64,000 nucleotides of DNA from Salipaludibacillus agaradhaerens (GTDB lineage: Bacteria; Bacillota; Bacilli; Bacillales; Salisediminibacteriaceae), in NCBI RefSeq assembly GCF_002019735.1, contig NZ_KV917378.1:3746869-3810868 (forward strand). The letters are read 5' to 3'. The translations under genes and the position numbers were made by a program. The notes under the pieces are model-generated. The model did no database searches and had not been told where the DNA came from. It was given only the letters and a program-made list of their open reading frames with translations. Position 1 is the first letter of the stretch. Each line of letters opens with the position of its first letter. Of this stretch, positions 15,994 to 25,335 are shown one piece after another.

Positions 15994-17281
15994 AAAATTT
16001 GATGTGATCGTTGTAGGAGCCGGGCCCGCAGGAACAAGCTGCGCATATACTGCAGCAAAAAATGGTTTAAAGGTTTTGCTTATTGAAAGAGGTGAATATC
16101 CAGGGGCAAAAAATGTCATGGGAGGGATTCTTTACAGAAAACAATTAGAAGAAATTATACCGGAATTTTGGAAAGAAGCCCCTATAGAACGGCCTGTCGT
16201 GGAGCAGCGTTTCTGGTTTTTAGATAAAGAATCGATGGTGACGACTAGTTATAAAGGTTTGGAGTGGGGGAAGGAGCCTTTTAACAATTTTACGGTGCTC
16301 AGAGCGAAATTTGATAAATGGTTTGCTGATAAAGCGGTAGAGCAGGGAGCCCTTCTCATTAATGAAACGGTTGTGACAGAATGCCTTGTTGAGGATGACA
16401 AAGTGATTGGTGTTAAAACAGATCGTCCCGATGGCGATATTTATGCAGATGTGGTTGTATTAGCTGACGGAGTGAACTCATTACTTGCAAAGCAGCTCGG
16501 TTTTCATAAAGAATGGAAGCCAAATGAAGTGGCATTAACCGTCATGGAAGTATTGAAAATCCAAAAGAAGGTCATTAACGAACGATTCAATATTAAAGAT
16601 GATCAGGGCGTGTCTGTTGAAATATTTGGAGATGCCACTCAAGGAATTTTAGGCACAGGCTTTTTGTATACAAATAAGGATAGCGTTAATATCGGCGTTG
16701 GTACCACGTTATCAGGCATGGTAAAGAAAAAACTAAAGCCTTATGAACTGTTGGATCGCTTAAAAGAGCATCCAATGATTCAACCTTATATAGAAGGTGC
16801 GGAAACACAGGAATATTTAGCCCATTTAATTCCAGAAGGTGGCTATCATGCTATTCCTAAACTTGTAGGGAACGGTGTTATGGTTGCAGGGGACGCTGCG
16901 CAGTTTGTCAATGCTATTCATCGAGAAGGCTCTAATATGGCAATGGCGTCAGGAAAAATGGCTGCTGAAACAATCATAGAAGCAAAGAAAACAGATGATT
17001 TCTCCGAGCGAACACTTGACAGTTATCGAACCAATATTTATGACAGTTTCATTGGAAAAGATCTTAAAAAATATAAAGATGCTGCCCATACATTTGAAGA
17101 AAATCCTCAATACTTCCAAGAATATATTCCATTAATGAACGAAGCCATGCACGCCTTCTTCTCGGTAGATGGCACACCTAAACGAGAAAAACAGAAAAAA
17201 ATTATGGCAAAAATGACGGCAGGAAGAGGGAAGATTGGTTTAGCGAAAGATATGTACAGAGCCTGGAAGGCGGTGAAATAA
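15986..17281 (+). CDS. fixC: FAD-dependent ETF-quinone oxidoreductase-like protein FixC
   Basis: 431 aa. The N-terminal Rossmann motif VVGAGPAGTSCAYTAAKNG is followed by GEYPGAKNVMGGILYRKQLE, typical of FixC. The second FAD segment is VGNGVMVAGDAAQFVNAIHR and EGSNMAMASGKMAAE. Family members are geranylgeranyl-reductase-superfamily flavoproteins that pass ETF electrons to quinone. FixC lacks the C-terminal ferredoxin domain of mitochondrial ETF-QO, which is supplied by the separate FixX encoded immediately downstream (1 nt gap). The start ATG lies within the fixB end behind GGGGGAG. Confidence 0.93.
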   Translation: MSEKFDVIVVGAGPAGTSCAYTAAKNGLKVLLIERGEYPGAKNVMGGILYRKQLEEIIPEFWKEAPIERPVVEQRFWFLDKESMVTTSYKGLEWGKEPFNNFTVLRAKFDKWFADKAVEQGALLINETVVTECLVEDDKVIGVKTDRPDGDIYADVVVLADGVNSLLAKQLGFHKEWKPNEVALTVMEVLKIQKKVINERFNIKDDQGVSVEIFGDATQGILGTGFLYTNKDSVNIGVGTTLSGMVKKKLKPYELLDRLKEHPMIQPYIEGAETQEYLAHLIPEGGYHAIPKLVGNGVMVAGDAAQFVNAIHREGSNMAMASGKMAAETIIEAKKTDDFSERTLDSYRTNIYDSFIGKDLKKYKDAAHTFEENPQYFQEYIPLMNEAMHAFFSVDGTPKREKQKKIMAKMTAGRGKIGLAKDMYRAWKAVK

Positions 17282-17282
17282 T

Positions 17283-17564
17283 ATGGCGAAAACATTGGAA
17301 GACAAACAGTATCTCATTCGTTTTAACTGTGATAAAAAATCACACCTAGAAGTGTTGAATCATGACCTTTGTGCTACGGCATGCCCCGATAAAGCCTGTA
17401 CACTGTTTTGCCCTGGTGAAGTGTATAAATGGGAAGGTGACCGGATGTTTGTAGGCTATGAAGGCTGTCATGAGTGTGGAAGCTGCAGAATTGGTTGTCC
17501 ACATGAAAATATAAAATGGGAATACCCGAAAGGAGGACATGGTGTTGTCTTTAGGCTGGCATAA
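17283..17564 (+). CDS. fixX: Ferredoxin-like protein FixX
   Basis: 93 aa. Cysteines occur in CATACPDKACTLFCPGEVY and in YEGCHECGSCRIGCPHENI, the FixX pattern expected to carry a [4Fe-4S] cluster (CxxCxxCxxxCP) plus an upstream Cys set. It ends the fixABCX operon and is followed by a terminator 7 bp later. It is the presumed iron-sulfur partner of FixC in moving electrons from FixAB. No nitrogenase genes are present in the window, so the operon probably serves general redox balance. Confidence 0.92.
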   Translation: MAKTLEDKQYLIRFNCDKKSHLEVLNHDLCATACPDKACTLFCPGEVYKWEGDRMFVGYEGCHECGSCRIGCPHENIKWEYPKGGHGVVFRLA

Positions 17565-17571
17565 AGTAAAA

Positions 17572-17603
17572 AAAGGACCCGCGGATACGTCCGGGGGTCT
17601 TTT
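17572..17603 (+). terminator. Terminator of fixABCX
   Basis: The GGACCC-G-CGGA/TCCG-G-GGGTC stem around the loop TACG is followed by TTTT. Confidence 0.9.
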
Positions 17604-17770
17604 GCCATTATTGGCAAATGAGTGGTGAACATGGCAAAGTGTCAATTAACACTATGAGTATAGGGTTATTATAACTTATCCATTTAACAAGGTAAAGAGA
17701 TGGATGTGGAGTATCAAGTGCTCTTATTCCTATCATGATCTAGTATAACGGGCGAAAATTAACTTTTCAG

Positions 17771-18370
17771 CTAGCGCCATTCATATTTTATTGCTTCTAA
17801 ATCAAGCTCTTCTGAGGGCTGAATAGTGGCTTTTAGGACATGTGCCATTAAGTGAAGGGCTTTGTCGTTTTCTTCTCTAGAATTAGAAGCGGTACAATCA
17901 GATGGAATATAGAGTTTGTATCCTCGCATAAACGCATCATTTGCTGTGAAATGTATACACATATTACCAGCCACACCACAAATAATGAGCGACTTTACAT
18001 TTAAATAGTTAAGTAATAATTCGAGTGGGGTCATAAAAAAAGCAGAGTATTGCGGTTTTAAAATAAAGTAATCATCATCATCAGGTTGTAGAAGATGGAC
18101 GATTTTCTTACCTTGTTCGCTTTGCTTCATCTCTTCTACAATCCCAGGGAAATCAGATTGCCATCTACCGTAATTGTCATTAACGTATAAAATAGGGATG
18201 TTAAGTTCTTTAGCACGCGTTTTTAACTTAGCCATTTTCTTCGCAGCTTTTAGTGTATGTGGAAAAAGTCTTTCTCCGTCTTCAAATGAAAAATCACTGA
18301 TCATATCAACAAACAATAAAGCCACATGTTCATAATCATGGACATGTGGATGGCTATTTTTTTCACTCAT
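17771..18370 (-). CDS. Isochorismatase-family cysteine hydrolase
   Basis: 199 aa. The cysteine-hydrolase triad is visible: Asp22 in LLFVDMISDF, Lys in YFILKPQYSAF, and Cys in ICGVAGNMCIHFTANDA. The cis-peptide segment (GVAGNMC) also fits. The family hydrolyses vinyl ethers or amides (isochorismate, nicotinamide, N-carbamoyl compounds), and the substrate here is not determinable. It has a His-rich N-terminus (HPHVHDYEH) and starts with ATG 18370 behind GGAGATGG. It is monocistronic, divergent from alaR. Confidence 0.85.
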   Translation of the reverse strand: MSEKNSHPHVHDYEHVALLFVDMISDFSFEDGERLFPHTLKAAKKMAKLKTRAKELNIPILYVNDNYGRWQSDFPGIVEEMKQSEQGKKIVHLLQPDDDDYFILKPQYSAFFMTPLELLLNYLNVKSLIICGVAGNMCIHFTANDAFMRGYKLYIPSDCTASNSREENDKALHLMAHVLKATIQPSEELDLEAIKYEWR

Positions 18371-18535
18371 TTTTCCATCTCCTTTGCAAAAATATGTCTG
18401 GTATGAACACTCACTGTCATGTAGAATATAGTGAATCAGAAAATTATCATTTCGGGAGGTCTAGACTTTGTAATAGAATTCCCTTTTAATATTAAATAAA
18501 ACGATGTTTATGTAGATTATTGGGAGGTAAGCAAC

Positions 18536-19033
18536 ATGAAAGAAAAAGAACAGGAGTTGCTCAGTTTAATCGAAAAAGAAGGCAGAATGGAGAGTCATCA
18601 CCTAGCGAAAATGCTTGATACAACGATCGATGATGTAGAAGACATGCTTAGAAGCTTGGAAGAACAAAAAATTATTCTAGGCTATTCTGCATTAATTGAT
18701 TGGACTAAAACAGATATCCAAGAAAATGTTACTGCGATGATCGACGTGAAGGTGACGCCTAAAAGGGGCGTTGGATTTGATGCTGTCGCCGAAAGGATTT
18801 ATCGATTTAAAGAGGTAAAAGCGTTGTATCTTATGTCAGGAACATACGATCTCTCGGTAGCTATCGAAGGTAAATCCATGTCTGAGGTGGCCCAGTTCGT
18901 TTCTGAGAAATTATCCACATTGGATTCCGTTATTTCCACAACAACGCATTTTCAATTAAAAAAATATAAACACGATGGGGTTATTTTTACAGAGGACGAT
19001 GATGATGATCATAGAATGGTGGTTTCACCATGA
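18536..19033 (+). CDS. alaR: Lrp/AsnC-family regulator AlaR (YugG)
   Basis: 165 aa. The N-terminal helix-turn-helix (ELLSLIEKEGRMESHHLAKM, TIDDVEDMLRSLEEQKII) is followed by the AsnC/Lrp ligand domain (VTAMIDVKVTPKRGVGFDAV, FKEVKALYLMSGTYDLSVAI). An acidic EDDDDDH stretch lies near the C-terminus. It overlaps the aminotransferase gene by four bases (ATGA), the same gene pair as yugG-yugH of B. subtilis, known as alaR-alaT. It probably activates or represses alaT in response to alanine or a related amino acid. ATG follows GGGAGG. Confidence 0.85.
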   Translation: MKEKEQELLSLIEKEGRMESHHLAKMLDTTIDDVEDMLRSLEEQKIILGYSALIDWTKTDIQENVTAMIDVKVTPKRGVGFDAVAERIYRFKEVKALYLMSGTYDLSVAIEGKSMSEVAQFVSEKLSTLDSVISTTTHFQLKKYKHDGVIFTEDDDDDHRMVVSP

Positions 19034-20223
19034 CAATCATTAAAACTGAGCATGAACCTAAATTGTCACAAGGAGTTAGGCGAATTCAACCATCAGGTAT
19101 TAGGCGCTTTTTTGACCTTGCATCGTCAATGGAAAATATCATATCTCTAGGGGTTGGAGAGCCAGATTTTACTACGCCGTGGAATGTAAGAGAAGCGAGT
19201 ATTCATTCTCTAGAGCGTGGAATTACTGCTTATACAGCAAACGCAGGCTTAATGGAATTAAGAGAAGCCATCTCTGATTATTTACATCGTCGCTTCACAC
19301 TTTCGTATAATCCGAACAATGAAATTGTCGTAACCGTAGGAGCCAGTGAAGGAATCGACTTAGCTTTAAGAGCTGTTATCGACCCTGGAGATGAGGTGCT
19401 TATTGTAGAGCCATGCTTTGTAGCCTATGCACCCCTCGTTTCTCTGATGGGGGGCATCCCTGTATCAGTCCCTGTAAAAGCTGAAAATCATTTTGAACTA
19501 AAGGCTAGTGATGTGGCTGATAAAATAACAGAACGGACGAAAGCGATCATGCTGTCCTTTCCTAATAATCCAACAGGTGCTGTTCTAAGTGAGAGTGCAT
19601 TAAAAGATGTAGCAAAAGTGGTCGTAAAACATGATCTCATCGTCATATCTGACGAGATTTATGCTGAACTAAGTTATGATTCATCTCATGCTAGTGTCCC
19701 TAATGCAGTGGGGATGAGAGAAAGAACAATACTTATTTCAGGCTTTTCAAAAGCATTTGCCATGACTGGGTGGCGTGTAGGGTATATTGCTGCTCCAGAG
19801 CCCTATGCTAGTGCGATGCTAAAAATTCATCAATATGCGATGATGTGTGCATCTACGATGGCACAATATGCTGCTCTTGAAGCATTAACTAATACGCAAG
19901 ATGAGATGGAAGAAATGATTGTCAGCTACCGACAACGCCGGAATTACTTCGTTAAGTCGTTACGAGAAATCGGTCTTTCCTGCCATATGCCCGGAGGCGC
20001 TTTTTATGTGTTTCCGTCAATCCAAAGTACTGGTTTATCTTCTGAAGCCTTTGCAGAACAGCTATTAATGTCACAAAAGGTTGCGGTTGTTCCTGGTCAT
20101 GTATTTGGAGCTGGTGGTGAAGGATATATCCGTTGTTCATATGCTGCCTCAATGAAACAATTAGAGGAAGCGGTAGATCGAATTGATCACTTTTTAAAAA
20201 ATACACAAGTCCGCATTAGGTAA
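19030..20223 (+). CDS. alaT: PLP aminotransferase, alanine transaminase type (YugH)
   Basis: 397 aa, fold type I class I/II aminotransferase. It shows GVGEPDFTTPWNVREA, the cofactor-contact SFPNNPTGAVL and SDEIYAELSYD segments, the PLP lysine in SGFSKAFAMTGWRVGY (about K241), and C-terminal Arg in GEGYIRCSYA. By position and similarity it is the B. subtilis AlaT (YugH), which interconverts pyruvate and alanine with glutamate. It is coupled to alaR. A hairpin (AGAAGAG.../...CTCTTCT, 20232-20262) follows, without a good T tract. PatA-like activity on other amino acids cannot be excluded. Confidence 0.85.
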   Translation: MTIIKTEHEPKLSQGVRRIQPSGIRRFFDLASSMENIISLGVGEPDFTTPWNVREASIHSLERGITAYTANAGLMELREAISDYLHRRFTLSYNPNNEIVVTVGASEGIDLALRAVIDPGDEVLIVEPCFVAYAPLVSLMGGIPVSVPVKAENHFELKASDVADKITERTKAIMLSFPNNPTGAVLSESALKDVAKVVVKHDLIVISDEIYAELSYDSSHASVPNAVGMRERTILISGFSKAFAMTGWRVGYIAAPEPYASAMLKIHQYAMMCASTMAQYAALEALTNTQDEMEEMIVSYRQRRNYFVKSLREIGLSCHMPGGAFYVFPSIQSTGLSSEAFAEQLLMSQKVAVVPGHVFGAGGEGYIRCSYAASMKQLEEAVDRIDHFLKNTQVRIR

Positions 20224-20416
20224 CCATTAAAAAGAAGAGACGTATTAAGCACGCCTCTTCTAAAAGGGGGAATACTAGGTTGTAGTATACAGCTATAGTA
20301 TTACCAAACGGTGTGAAGGCTATACATTCAACTATCCGAAAGAGGACGGTTTTTGTAAAAATCCGTTTTCTTTTATTTTGTAGTGGGAAAACTAAATCTA
20401 ATAAGATTTTTATCAC

Positions 20417-20570
20417 ATCACAGATAACCGTCCGTAAAGTTCCCGGCTCAAAATAGAGAGGATAGTTAAATCTATATAGGGAGGAGCTAACGGACGCTAA
20501 AGTCTTGATTGACTCAACTACCAATCATTGGGGGGAGAATGAAAAATCCAACTGATTGAAGGGGCGTTAT
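20417..20570 (+). repeat. Family A intergenic repeat, copy 2 (long form)
   Basis: It begins ATCACAGATAACCGTCCG and contains CTCAAAATAGAGAG (hairpin with AAAATAGA loop) and AGCTAACGGACGCTAAAG, which pairs with the first block. TTGATTGACTCAACTACC follows, and it ends near TGATTGAAGGGGCG. It lies between alaT and the yugI promoter. It is the most complete copy together with the one at 44693-44846. Confidence 0.88.
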
Positions 20571-20634
20571 ATTAAATCGTCGTTTTAAAAATATAGGACT
20601 ATTGTTATAGCGCTTGAGCTATTAATAAAATTTT

Positions 20635-20663
20635 TTGTCATGATCAGAAAGCTGTGTTATAAT
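20635..20663 (+). promoter_or_regulatory. Sigma-A promoter of yugI
   Basis: TTGTCA, a 17-bp spacer and TATAAT lie 34 bp before the yugI ATG. This is close to the full consensus, suggesting strong constitutive expression. Confidence 0.88.
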
Positions 20664-20696
20664 TACACAGTTAATAAATAATTAGGAGTTGTTTTC

Positions 20697-21134
20697 ATGT
20701 CAGGTCAATATGAAGTAGGTAGTATCGTTGAAGGAAAAGTAACTGGAATTAAGCCTTTTGGTGCGTTCGTTGCATTAGACGAGAAAAAACAAGGGCTCGT
20801 TCACATTTCTCACGTTGCACATGGGTATGTGAAAGATATCAATGAAGAATTATCTGTTGGAGATGAAGTGAAGGTAAAGGTTCTTTCTATAGATGAAGAA
20901 TCTGGTAAAATTTCGTTATCTATTAAAGAGACGCAACCTAAGCCTGAACGTACAGAACGTCCACGTCCACAAAGTAGTGGCCCACGCGGTGGTGGTGGCG
21001 GTGGAAATCGTAAACCAGGTGCGGGACAACAAAGCCAGGCGCAAGGTTTTAACACGTTAGAAGACAAGCTTAAAGACTGGCTAAAACAGTCTAACGAAAT
21101 TCAAGCAGATCTTAACAAACGCATTAAAAAATAA
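20697..21134 (+). CDS. yugI: S1 RNA-binding domain protein YugI (general stress protein 13)
   Basis: 145 aa. A single S1 domain occupies residues 1-75: GSIVEGKVTGIKPFGAFVAL, KQGLVHISHVAHGYVKDINE, VKVLSIDEESGKISLSI. A proline/arginine/glycine-rich linker (RPRPQSSGPRGGGGGGNRKP) and a C-terminal helix (TLEDKLKDWLKQSNEIQADL) follow. It matches B. subtilis YugI in architecture and in position after alaRT. The domain binds RNA or ribosomes; the glycine-rich linker is longer than I remember for YugI. It has its own strong promoter and terminator. Confidence 0.9.
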   Translation: MSGQYEVGSIVEGKVTGIKPFGAFVALDEKKQGLVHISHVAHGYVKDINEELSVGDEVKVKVLSIDEESGKISLSIKETQPKPERTERPRPQSSGPRGGGGGGNRKPGAGQQSQAQGFNTLEDKLKDWLKQSNEIQADLNKRIKK

Positions 21135-21162
21135 GTGGCTTTATTGCTTTTCCTGAAACGAT

Positions 21163-21193
21163 AAAGAGGCGGCCCGCGGGCTGCCTCTTTTTT
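21163..21193 (+). terminator. Terminator of yugI
   Basis: The AAAGAGGC-G-GCC/GGC-T-GCCTCTTT stem with a short central loop is followed by TTTTT. Confidence 0.9.
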
Positions 21194-21240
21194 CGGTTTG
21201 TGAAAAGAATTGAGGGAATCGAGTTGAGCCAGATGAGCCG

Positions 21241-21272
21241 ATGTTTAAAAGTAAATGGTTACTTTTAAACAT
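21241..21272. repeat. Perfect inverted repeat, 14-bp arms
   Basis: ATGTTTAAAAGTAA and TTACTTTTAAACAT flank a four-base loop, ATGG. No T-run follows on either strand. It lies between the yugI terminator and the 3' end of yuzA. It could be an operator, an RNA hairpin stabilising the yuzA transcript, or a protein-binding site. Confidence 0.65.
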
Positions 21273-21367
21273 ACGTGATTAAAGCAAAATGGAATTGAAG
21301 CAAGTCTTCTTTCGTTAACGAAGCATCCATGGGTAAACACGTAGCTAGTTGATGTACATGGAACGCA

Positions 21368-21595
21368 TTAACGCTGTGGCTCCGGGCTTCTTTCCATCTC
21401 CTCAGATGGCTTAAATAATATTGAAATACAATATAAACCTGCCAATCCTACGAGGGCATAAATGAAACGGGAAAAACCGGCGGCCTGTCCACCGAAAACC
21501 GCTGCTACTAGGTCAAATCTGAAAAAACCGATTAAGCCCCAGTTTACAGCACCGATTATCGCAATCACCAGCGCAGTTCGTTGAATTCCGTTCAT
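21368..21595 (-). CDS. yuzA: DUF378 family membrane protein YuzA
   Basis: 75 aa with two membrane helices. The DUF378 signature is clear: TALVIAIIGAVNWGLIGFFR, then FDLVAAVFGG, and FIYALVGLAGLYCISILF. It is short, as usual for the family, and lies beside yugI as in B. subtilis. ATG 21595 follows GAGGTGAGGAG. Function is unknown. Confidence 0.88.
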   Translation of the reverse strand: MNGIQRTALVIAIIGAVNWGLIGFFRFDLVAAVFGGQAAGFSRFIYALVGLAGLYCISILFKPSEEMERSPEPQR

Positions 21596-21896
21596 GCGCT
21601 CCTCACCTCCTTATAAGGGGTAAATTAGTCATATGCTGAAGCAAAAGTGCTTCTTCCTTTAGAATGATTAATGTCCTTGAAAATTATTCATCAGAAAATA
21701 AAAACTTCTCTTTTTGTCTTATTTAACTTTCTAATAAAAGTGAATGATCTTTATTAAGTTAAGGATAGTTATTTCGGATAACGAAGCACATGTTTTGTTT
21801 TTTCTTTCTGTGTTCGCCATAATAATAAAGAGACTGTTGTTAAACAGACATGAGATGTTTTATAAAAAGTAAATAGAGGAAGAGGAGGCGTTTCAT

Positions 21897-23063
21897 ATGG
21901 ATCAATTTATTTATCAAAATCCAACGCGACTAATTTTTGGGGAGGGACAAGTTGAGCAACAGCTTGTAGCGCAACTCGAGCCACTTGGCAAGAAGGTTTT
22001 ACTCGTTTATGGCGGAGGAAGTATTAAACGCAATGGCCTTTACGATGAAGTAATCGGTTTATTAAATGCTAATGGGTTCATTGTGTCTGAATTGGAAGGG
22101 GTTGAGCCAAATCCGCGATTGGGAACAGTGAGGAAAGGAATAGAGCGATGCAAAAGAGATGACGTGGACGTCATTTTGGCAGTGGGTGGTGGCAGTGTCA
22201 TTGATTGTACTAAGGCTATTGCTGCTGGAGCAAAATACGATGGTGATGCTTGGGATTTTATCACAAAAAAAGTGGCGGTAGAAGACGCTTTGCCATTTGG
22301 GACAATCTTAACATTAGCCGCTACAGGTTCTGAAATGAATGCAGGGTCTGTTATAACCAATTGGGACACCCATGAAAAATATGGATGGGGAAGCCCACAC
22401 GTATTTCCAACCTTCTCGATCCTTGATCCACAGAATACATTAACAGTCCCGAAAGATCATACGATTTATGGAATTGTTGATATGATGACACATGTATTTG
22501 AACAGTATTTCCACTCTCAGCAAAACACACCGCTTCAAGAACGGATGTGTGAAGCCGTTTTACAAACGGTCATTGATACAGCACCTTCCCTCGTTGAGAA
22601 TTTAAACGATGTTGCACATCGTGAGACAATACTATACTCTGGTACAATCGCTTTAAATGGTTCGTTGCAAATGGGAACACGTGGTGATTGGGCTTCTCAC
22701 AATATTGAGCATGCCGTCTCCGCCGTTTACGATATTCCACATGCAGGAGGACTGGCTATTATTTTCCCACAATGGATGAGGTACCATAAGGAGAAAGGGG
22801 AACAAAAGCTATATCAACTAGCCACTCGTGTATGGAACATAGATCCTTCCGGGAAAGATAAACAACAAGTAGTGGAAGAAGGTATAAAGAAGCTAGAAAG
22901 CTTTTGGCAGTCACTAGGAGCGCCAAGCCGATTGAAGGATTATGATATCGATGATACTCGACTTGAAGAAATGGCTGAAAAGACGATGGTTAATGGACCT
23001 TTCGGTAATTTTAATAAGCTGCAGAAGGAAGACGTCCTGTCCATTTTGAAGGCGTCGCTGTAA
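21897..23063 (+). CDS. Iron-containing alcohol dehydrogenase (butanol dehydrogenase type, YugJ/YugK-like)
   Basis: 388 aa. The NAD(P) site includes [20 protein letters not shown] and [20 protein letters not shown]. Metal ligands lie in [15 protein letters not shown] and in [20 protein letters not shown]. It belongs to the group III (Fe-dependent) ADH family as NADH-dependent butanol dehydrogenase. Location between yugI/yuzA and pgi matches yugJ or yugK of B. subtilis; which of the two cannot be decided. ATG follows AGAGGAGGCG. It reduces aldehydes to alcohols, probably in fermentation or detoxification. Confidence 0.88.
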   Translation: MDQFIYQNPTRLIFGEGQVEQQLVAQLEPLGKKVLLVYGGGSIKRNGLYDEVIGLLNANGFIVSELEGVEPNPRLGTVRKGIERCKRDDVDVILAVGGGSVIDCTKAIAAGAKYDGDAWDFITKKVAVEDALPFGTILTLAATGSEMNAGSVITNWDTHEKYGWGSPHVFPTFSILDPQNTLTVPKDHTIYGIVDMMTHVFEQYFHSQQNTPLQERMCEAVLQTVIDTAPSLVENLNDVAHRETILYSGTIALNGSLQMGTRGDWASHNIEHAVSAVYDIPHAGGLAIIFPQWMRYHKEKGEQKLYQLATRVWNIDPSGKDKQQVVEEGIKKLESFWQSLGAPSRLKDYDIDDTRLEEMAEKTMVNGPFGNFNKLQKEDVLSILKASL

Positions 23064-23225
23064 CTAAATAAAAAATCTATGCAGTTATTCTGGCAGATTT
23101 AACACATCTGTCAGAAAATATTCGATTTTGAAAGCGATTACTTTTGAGTCGTCACTTGATTATCAGTCATTCTTTTAATAAAGTGAAAAGTGGAAGAAGT
23201 TCATTAATACGAAGGAGACTAAATC

Positions 23226-24584
23226 ATGACTAAAAAAGTTTCATTTGATTACTCAAAAGCATCGTCATTTTTAGCGCAACATGAAGTGGATTATTTAGCA
23301 GGAGCTGTTGAATCGGCTCACCATGCTCTACATGAGGGAACTGGTGCAGGCAACGACTTTCTCGGTTGGATTGATTTACCTGTGAACTATGATAAAGAAG
23401 AATTCTCACGCATTCAAAAAGCGGCGGAAAAAATTAAATCAGATTCAGACGTGTTAATCGTCATCGGTATCGGTGGCTCCTACCTTGGTGCTCGGGCTGC
23501 TATCGAAGCGTTAACCCATACATTTTATAATGAAATGGACAAGTCTGGTCGGAAAACACCACAAGTTTTCTATGTAGGTAATAATATTAGTTCAACGTAT
23601 GTAAAACATTTATTGGAAGTGATTGAAGGGAAAGATGTTTCCTTAAACGTTATTTCTAAATCAGGAACGACGACGGAGCCAGCGATTGCCTTCCGTATTT
23701 TTAGAGATTACGTGGAGAAAAAATACGGTGTTGAAGAAGCGCGTAAACGTATTTATGCCACAACGGATAAAGCGAAAGGTGCTTTGAAAAAATTAGCTAT
23801 GGAAGAAGGATACGAGTCGTTTATCATCCCTGATGATGTAGGTGGCCGTTTCTCAATTTTTACAGCTGTAGGTTTATTGCCGATTGCAGCAGCTGGTTTG
23901 AATATTGAGACGATGATGAAAGGGGCAGCAGAAGCACGCGAGGATTTTAGCACACCAGATTTAGCTAAGAATGCTGCTTATCAATATGCCGCTGTCCGTA
24001 ATGCCTTGTACAATAAAGGCAAAACAATCGAATTGATGGTAAATTATGAACCAGCTCTCCACTTCACGAGTGAATGGTGGAAACAGCTGTATGGAGAAAG
24101 TGAAGGAAAAGATGGTAAAGGCATCTTCCCTGCTGCTGCTGACTTTTCTACTGATTTACATTCACTAGGTCAATACGTTCAAGATGGCCGTCGTGATCTG
24201 TTTGAAACAGTCCTACATGTTGAATCAACAGCAGAAGAAATGACGATTGAAAAAGCAGAGACTGATTTAGACGGACTAAACTATCTAGCAGGAAAGAACA
24301 TGAACTTTGTCAATGACAAAGCATATGAGGGGACGTTACTTGCTCATATTGATGGCGGCGTACCGAATCTCGTCATATCTATTCCTACATTGGATGAGTA
24401 CCATTTTGGTTATTTAATCTACTTCTTTGAAAAAGCGTGTGGTCTAAGTGGCTACTTACTTGGTGTCAACCCATTTGACCAGCCAGGTGTTGAAGCTTAT
24501 AAGAAAAACATGTTTGCATTATTAGGAAAGCCAGGCTTTGAAGAACAAAAAGCAGAGTTAGAGAAGCGCTTGAAAGATAATTAA
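23226..24584 (+). CDS. pgi: Glucose-6-phosphate isomerase
   Basis: 452 aa, the short Gram-positive form. Visible motifs are [18 protein letters not shown] and [20 protein letters not shown] (phosphate-binding), [20 protein letters not shown], and [18 protein letters not shown]. The C-terminal part has [20 protein letters not shown]. It interconverts glucose-6-phosphate and fructose-6-phosphate in the cytoplasm. Position next to yugN/yugO as in B. subtilis supports orthology. A terminator follows directly. AAGGAG precedes the ATG. Confidence 0.97.
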   Translation: MTKKVSFDYSKASSFLAQHEVDYLAGAVESAHHALHEGTGAGNDFLGWIDLPVNYDKEEFSRIQKAAEKIKSDSDVLIVIGIGGSYLGARAAIEALTHTFYNEMDKSGRKTPQVFYVGNNISSTYVKHLLEVIEGKDVSLNVISKSGTTTEPAIAFRIFRDYVEKKYGVEEARKRIYATTDKAKGALKKLAMEEGYESFIIPDDVGGRFSIFTAVGLLPIAAAGLNIETMMKGAAEAREDFSTPDLAKNAAYQYAAVRNALYNKGKTIELMVNYEPALHFTSEWWKQLYGESEGKDGKGIFPAAADFSTDLHSLGQYVQDGRRDLFETVLHVESTAEEMTIEKAETDLDGLNYLAGKNMNFVNDKAYEGTLLAHIDGGVPNLVISIPTLDEYHFGYLIYFFEKACGLSGYLLGVNPFDQPGVEAYKKNMFALLGKPGFEEQKAELEKRLKDN

Positions 24585-24593
24585 ATCTCTTTA

Positions 24594-24628
24594 AAACACG
24601 TCTCCAGTAGTGAGGCGTGTTTTTTTAA
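24594..24628 (+). terminator. Terminator of pgi
   Basis: The AAACACG-T-CTC/GAG-G-CGTGTTT stem with loop CAGTAGT is followed by TTTTTT. Confidence 0.9.
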
Positions 24629-24795
24629 TTTTCAGCAATAGAGCCAAATTTTTCAGCATGAATAGTGACATATTCAGCATTAGAAGAAAGGATTTCCGCA
24701 ACGAAAGCAATAACGTGAGTGAGTATGAAAGCTTAAAATAAGTTTTGTCATTCAGGATAAACTAAGTGAGATGATGATATAGGGAGGTAGGTCAT

Positions 24796-25221
24796 GTGCT
24801 AGAAATTCCCTCAAAAGTGGAAAATCACACGTTTAAATTGTATGATCTAGAGAAAAAATTGAAGCCTGTTGGTTATGTGATTGGTGGTGGATGGGAATAT
24901 GATCATGGTTATTTCGATTACAAGATAGACGATAATGGCAGTTATTTATTTGTTCGCCTGCCTTTTCAAGCGGTTGACGGAGAAGAATTAGATGTTAAAG
25001 GTGTACATGTGACATTAGGACGCCCTTTTTTACTTGCCCATAAATATAAACAGGGCTTGGATGATCATGTTGATGATCCTAACCCTTTAGTGAATCAATT
25101 TTCTGAACCGGAAGATCCTGATGCACCATTTCCACCGGAATGGATTGCAGCAGGCCGTGAATATGTGATAGAGCTTGAACAAATGATTTTTAACGATTTA
25201 GAAATCTCACCGAGAAGTTAA
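24796..25221 (+). CDS. yugN: YugN-like family protein
   Basis: 141 aa. It begins with an unusual GTG/CTA region (the call starts at GTG 24796; GGGAGG lies about 10 nt upstream). Features include LKPVGYVIGGGWEYDHGYFD, VRLPFQAVDGEELDVKGVHV and a tail GREYVIELEQMIFNDLEI. It matches B. subtilis YugN in size and in position downstream of pgi. No catalytic motif and no signal peptide are seen, and function is unknown. A family A repeat begins 6 bp after the stop codon. Confidence 0.85.
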   Translation: MLEIPSKVENHTFKLYDLEKKLKPVGYVIGGGWEYDHGYFDYKIDDNGSYLFVRLPFQAVDGEELDVKGVHVTLGRPFLLAHKYKQGLDDHVDDPNPLVNQFSEPEDPDAPFPPEWIAAGREYVIELEQMIFNDLEISPRS

Positions 25222-25226
25222 GTGTT

Positions 25227-25335
25227 ATCAAACAGATAACCGTCCGTAAACCACCCTGCTCAAAATAGAGAGCAGGAGGTATTATATAGATTGGGGGGGA
25301 ACGGTCGGTAATGTCCTGATTGAAGGATCGTTTTA
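25227..25335 (+). repeat. Family A intergenic repeat, copy 3 (short form)
   Basis: It starts ATCAAACAGATAACCGTCCG, has a perfect hairpin CTGCTC-AAAATAGA-GAGCAG, then AACGGTCGGTAATGTCCTGA and TTGAAGGATCGTTTTA. The second block pairs with the first with one mismatch. It fills the whole space between the yugN stop and the stop of the convergent yugO gene; its TTTTA end supplies the yugO TAA. Confidence 0.9.

Noticed and set aside
18370-18536. T-box or riboswitch upstream of alaR
   Set aside because: The leader is short and contains no T-box sequence, terminator/antiterminator pair or known aptamer core.
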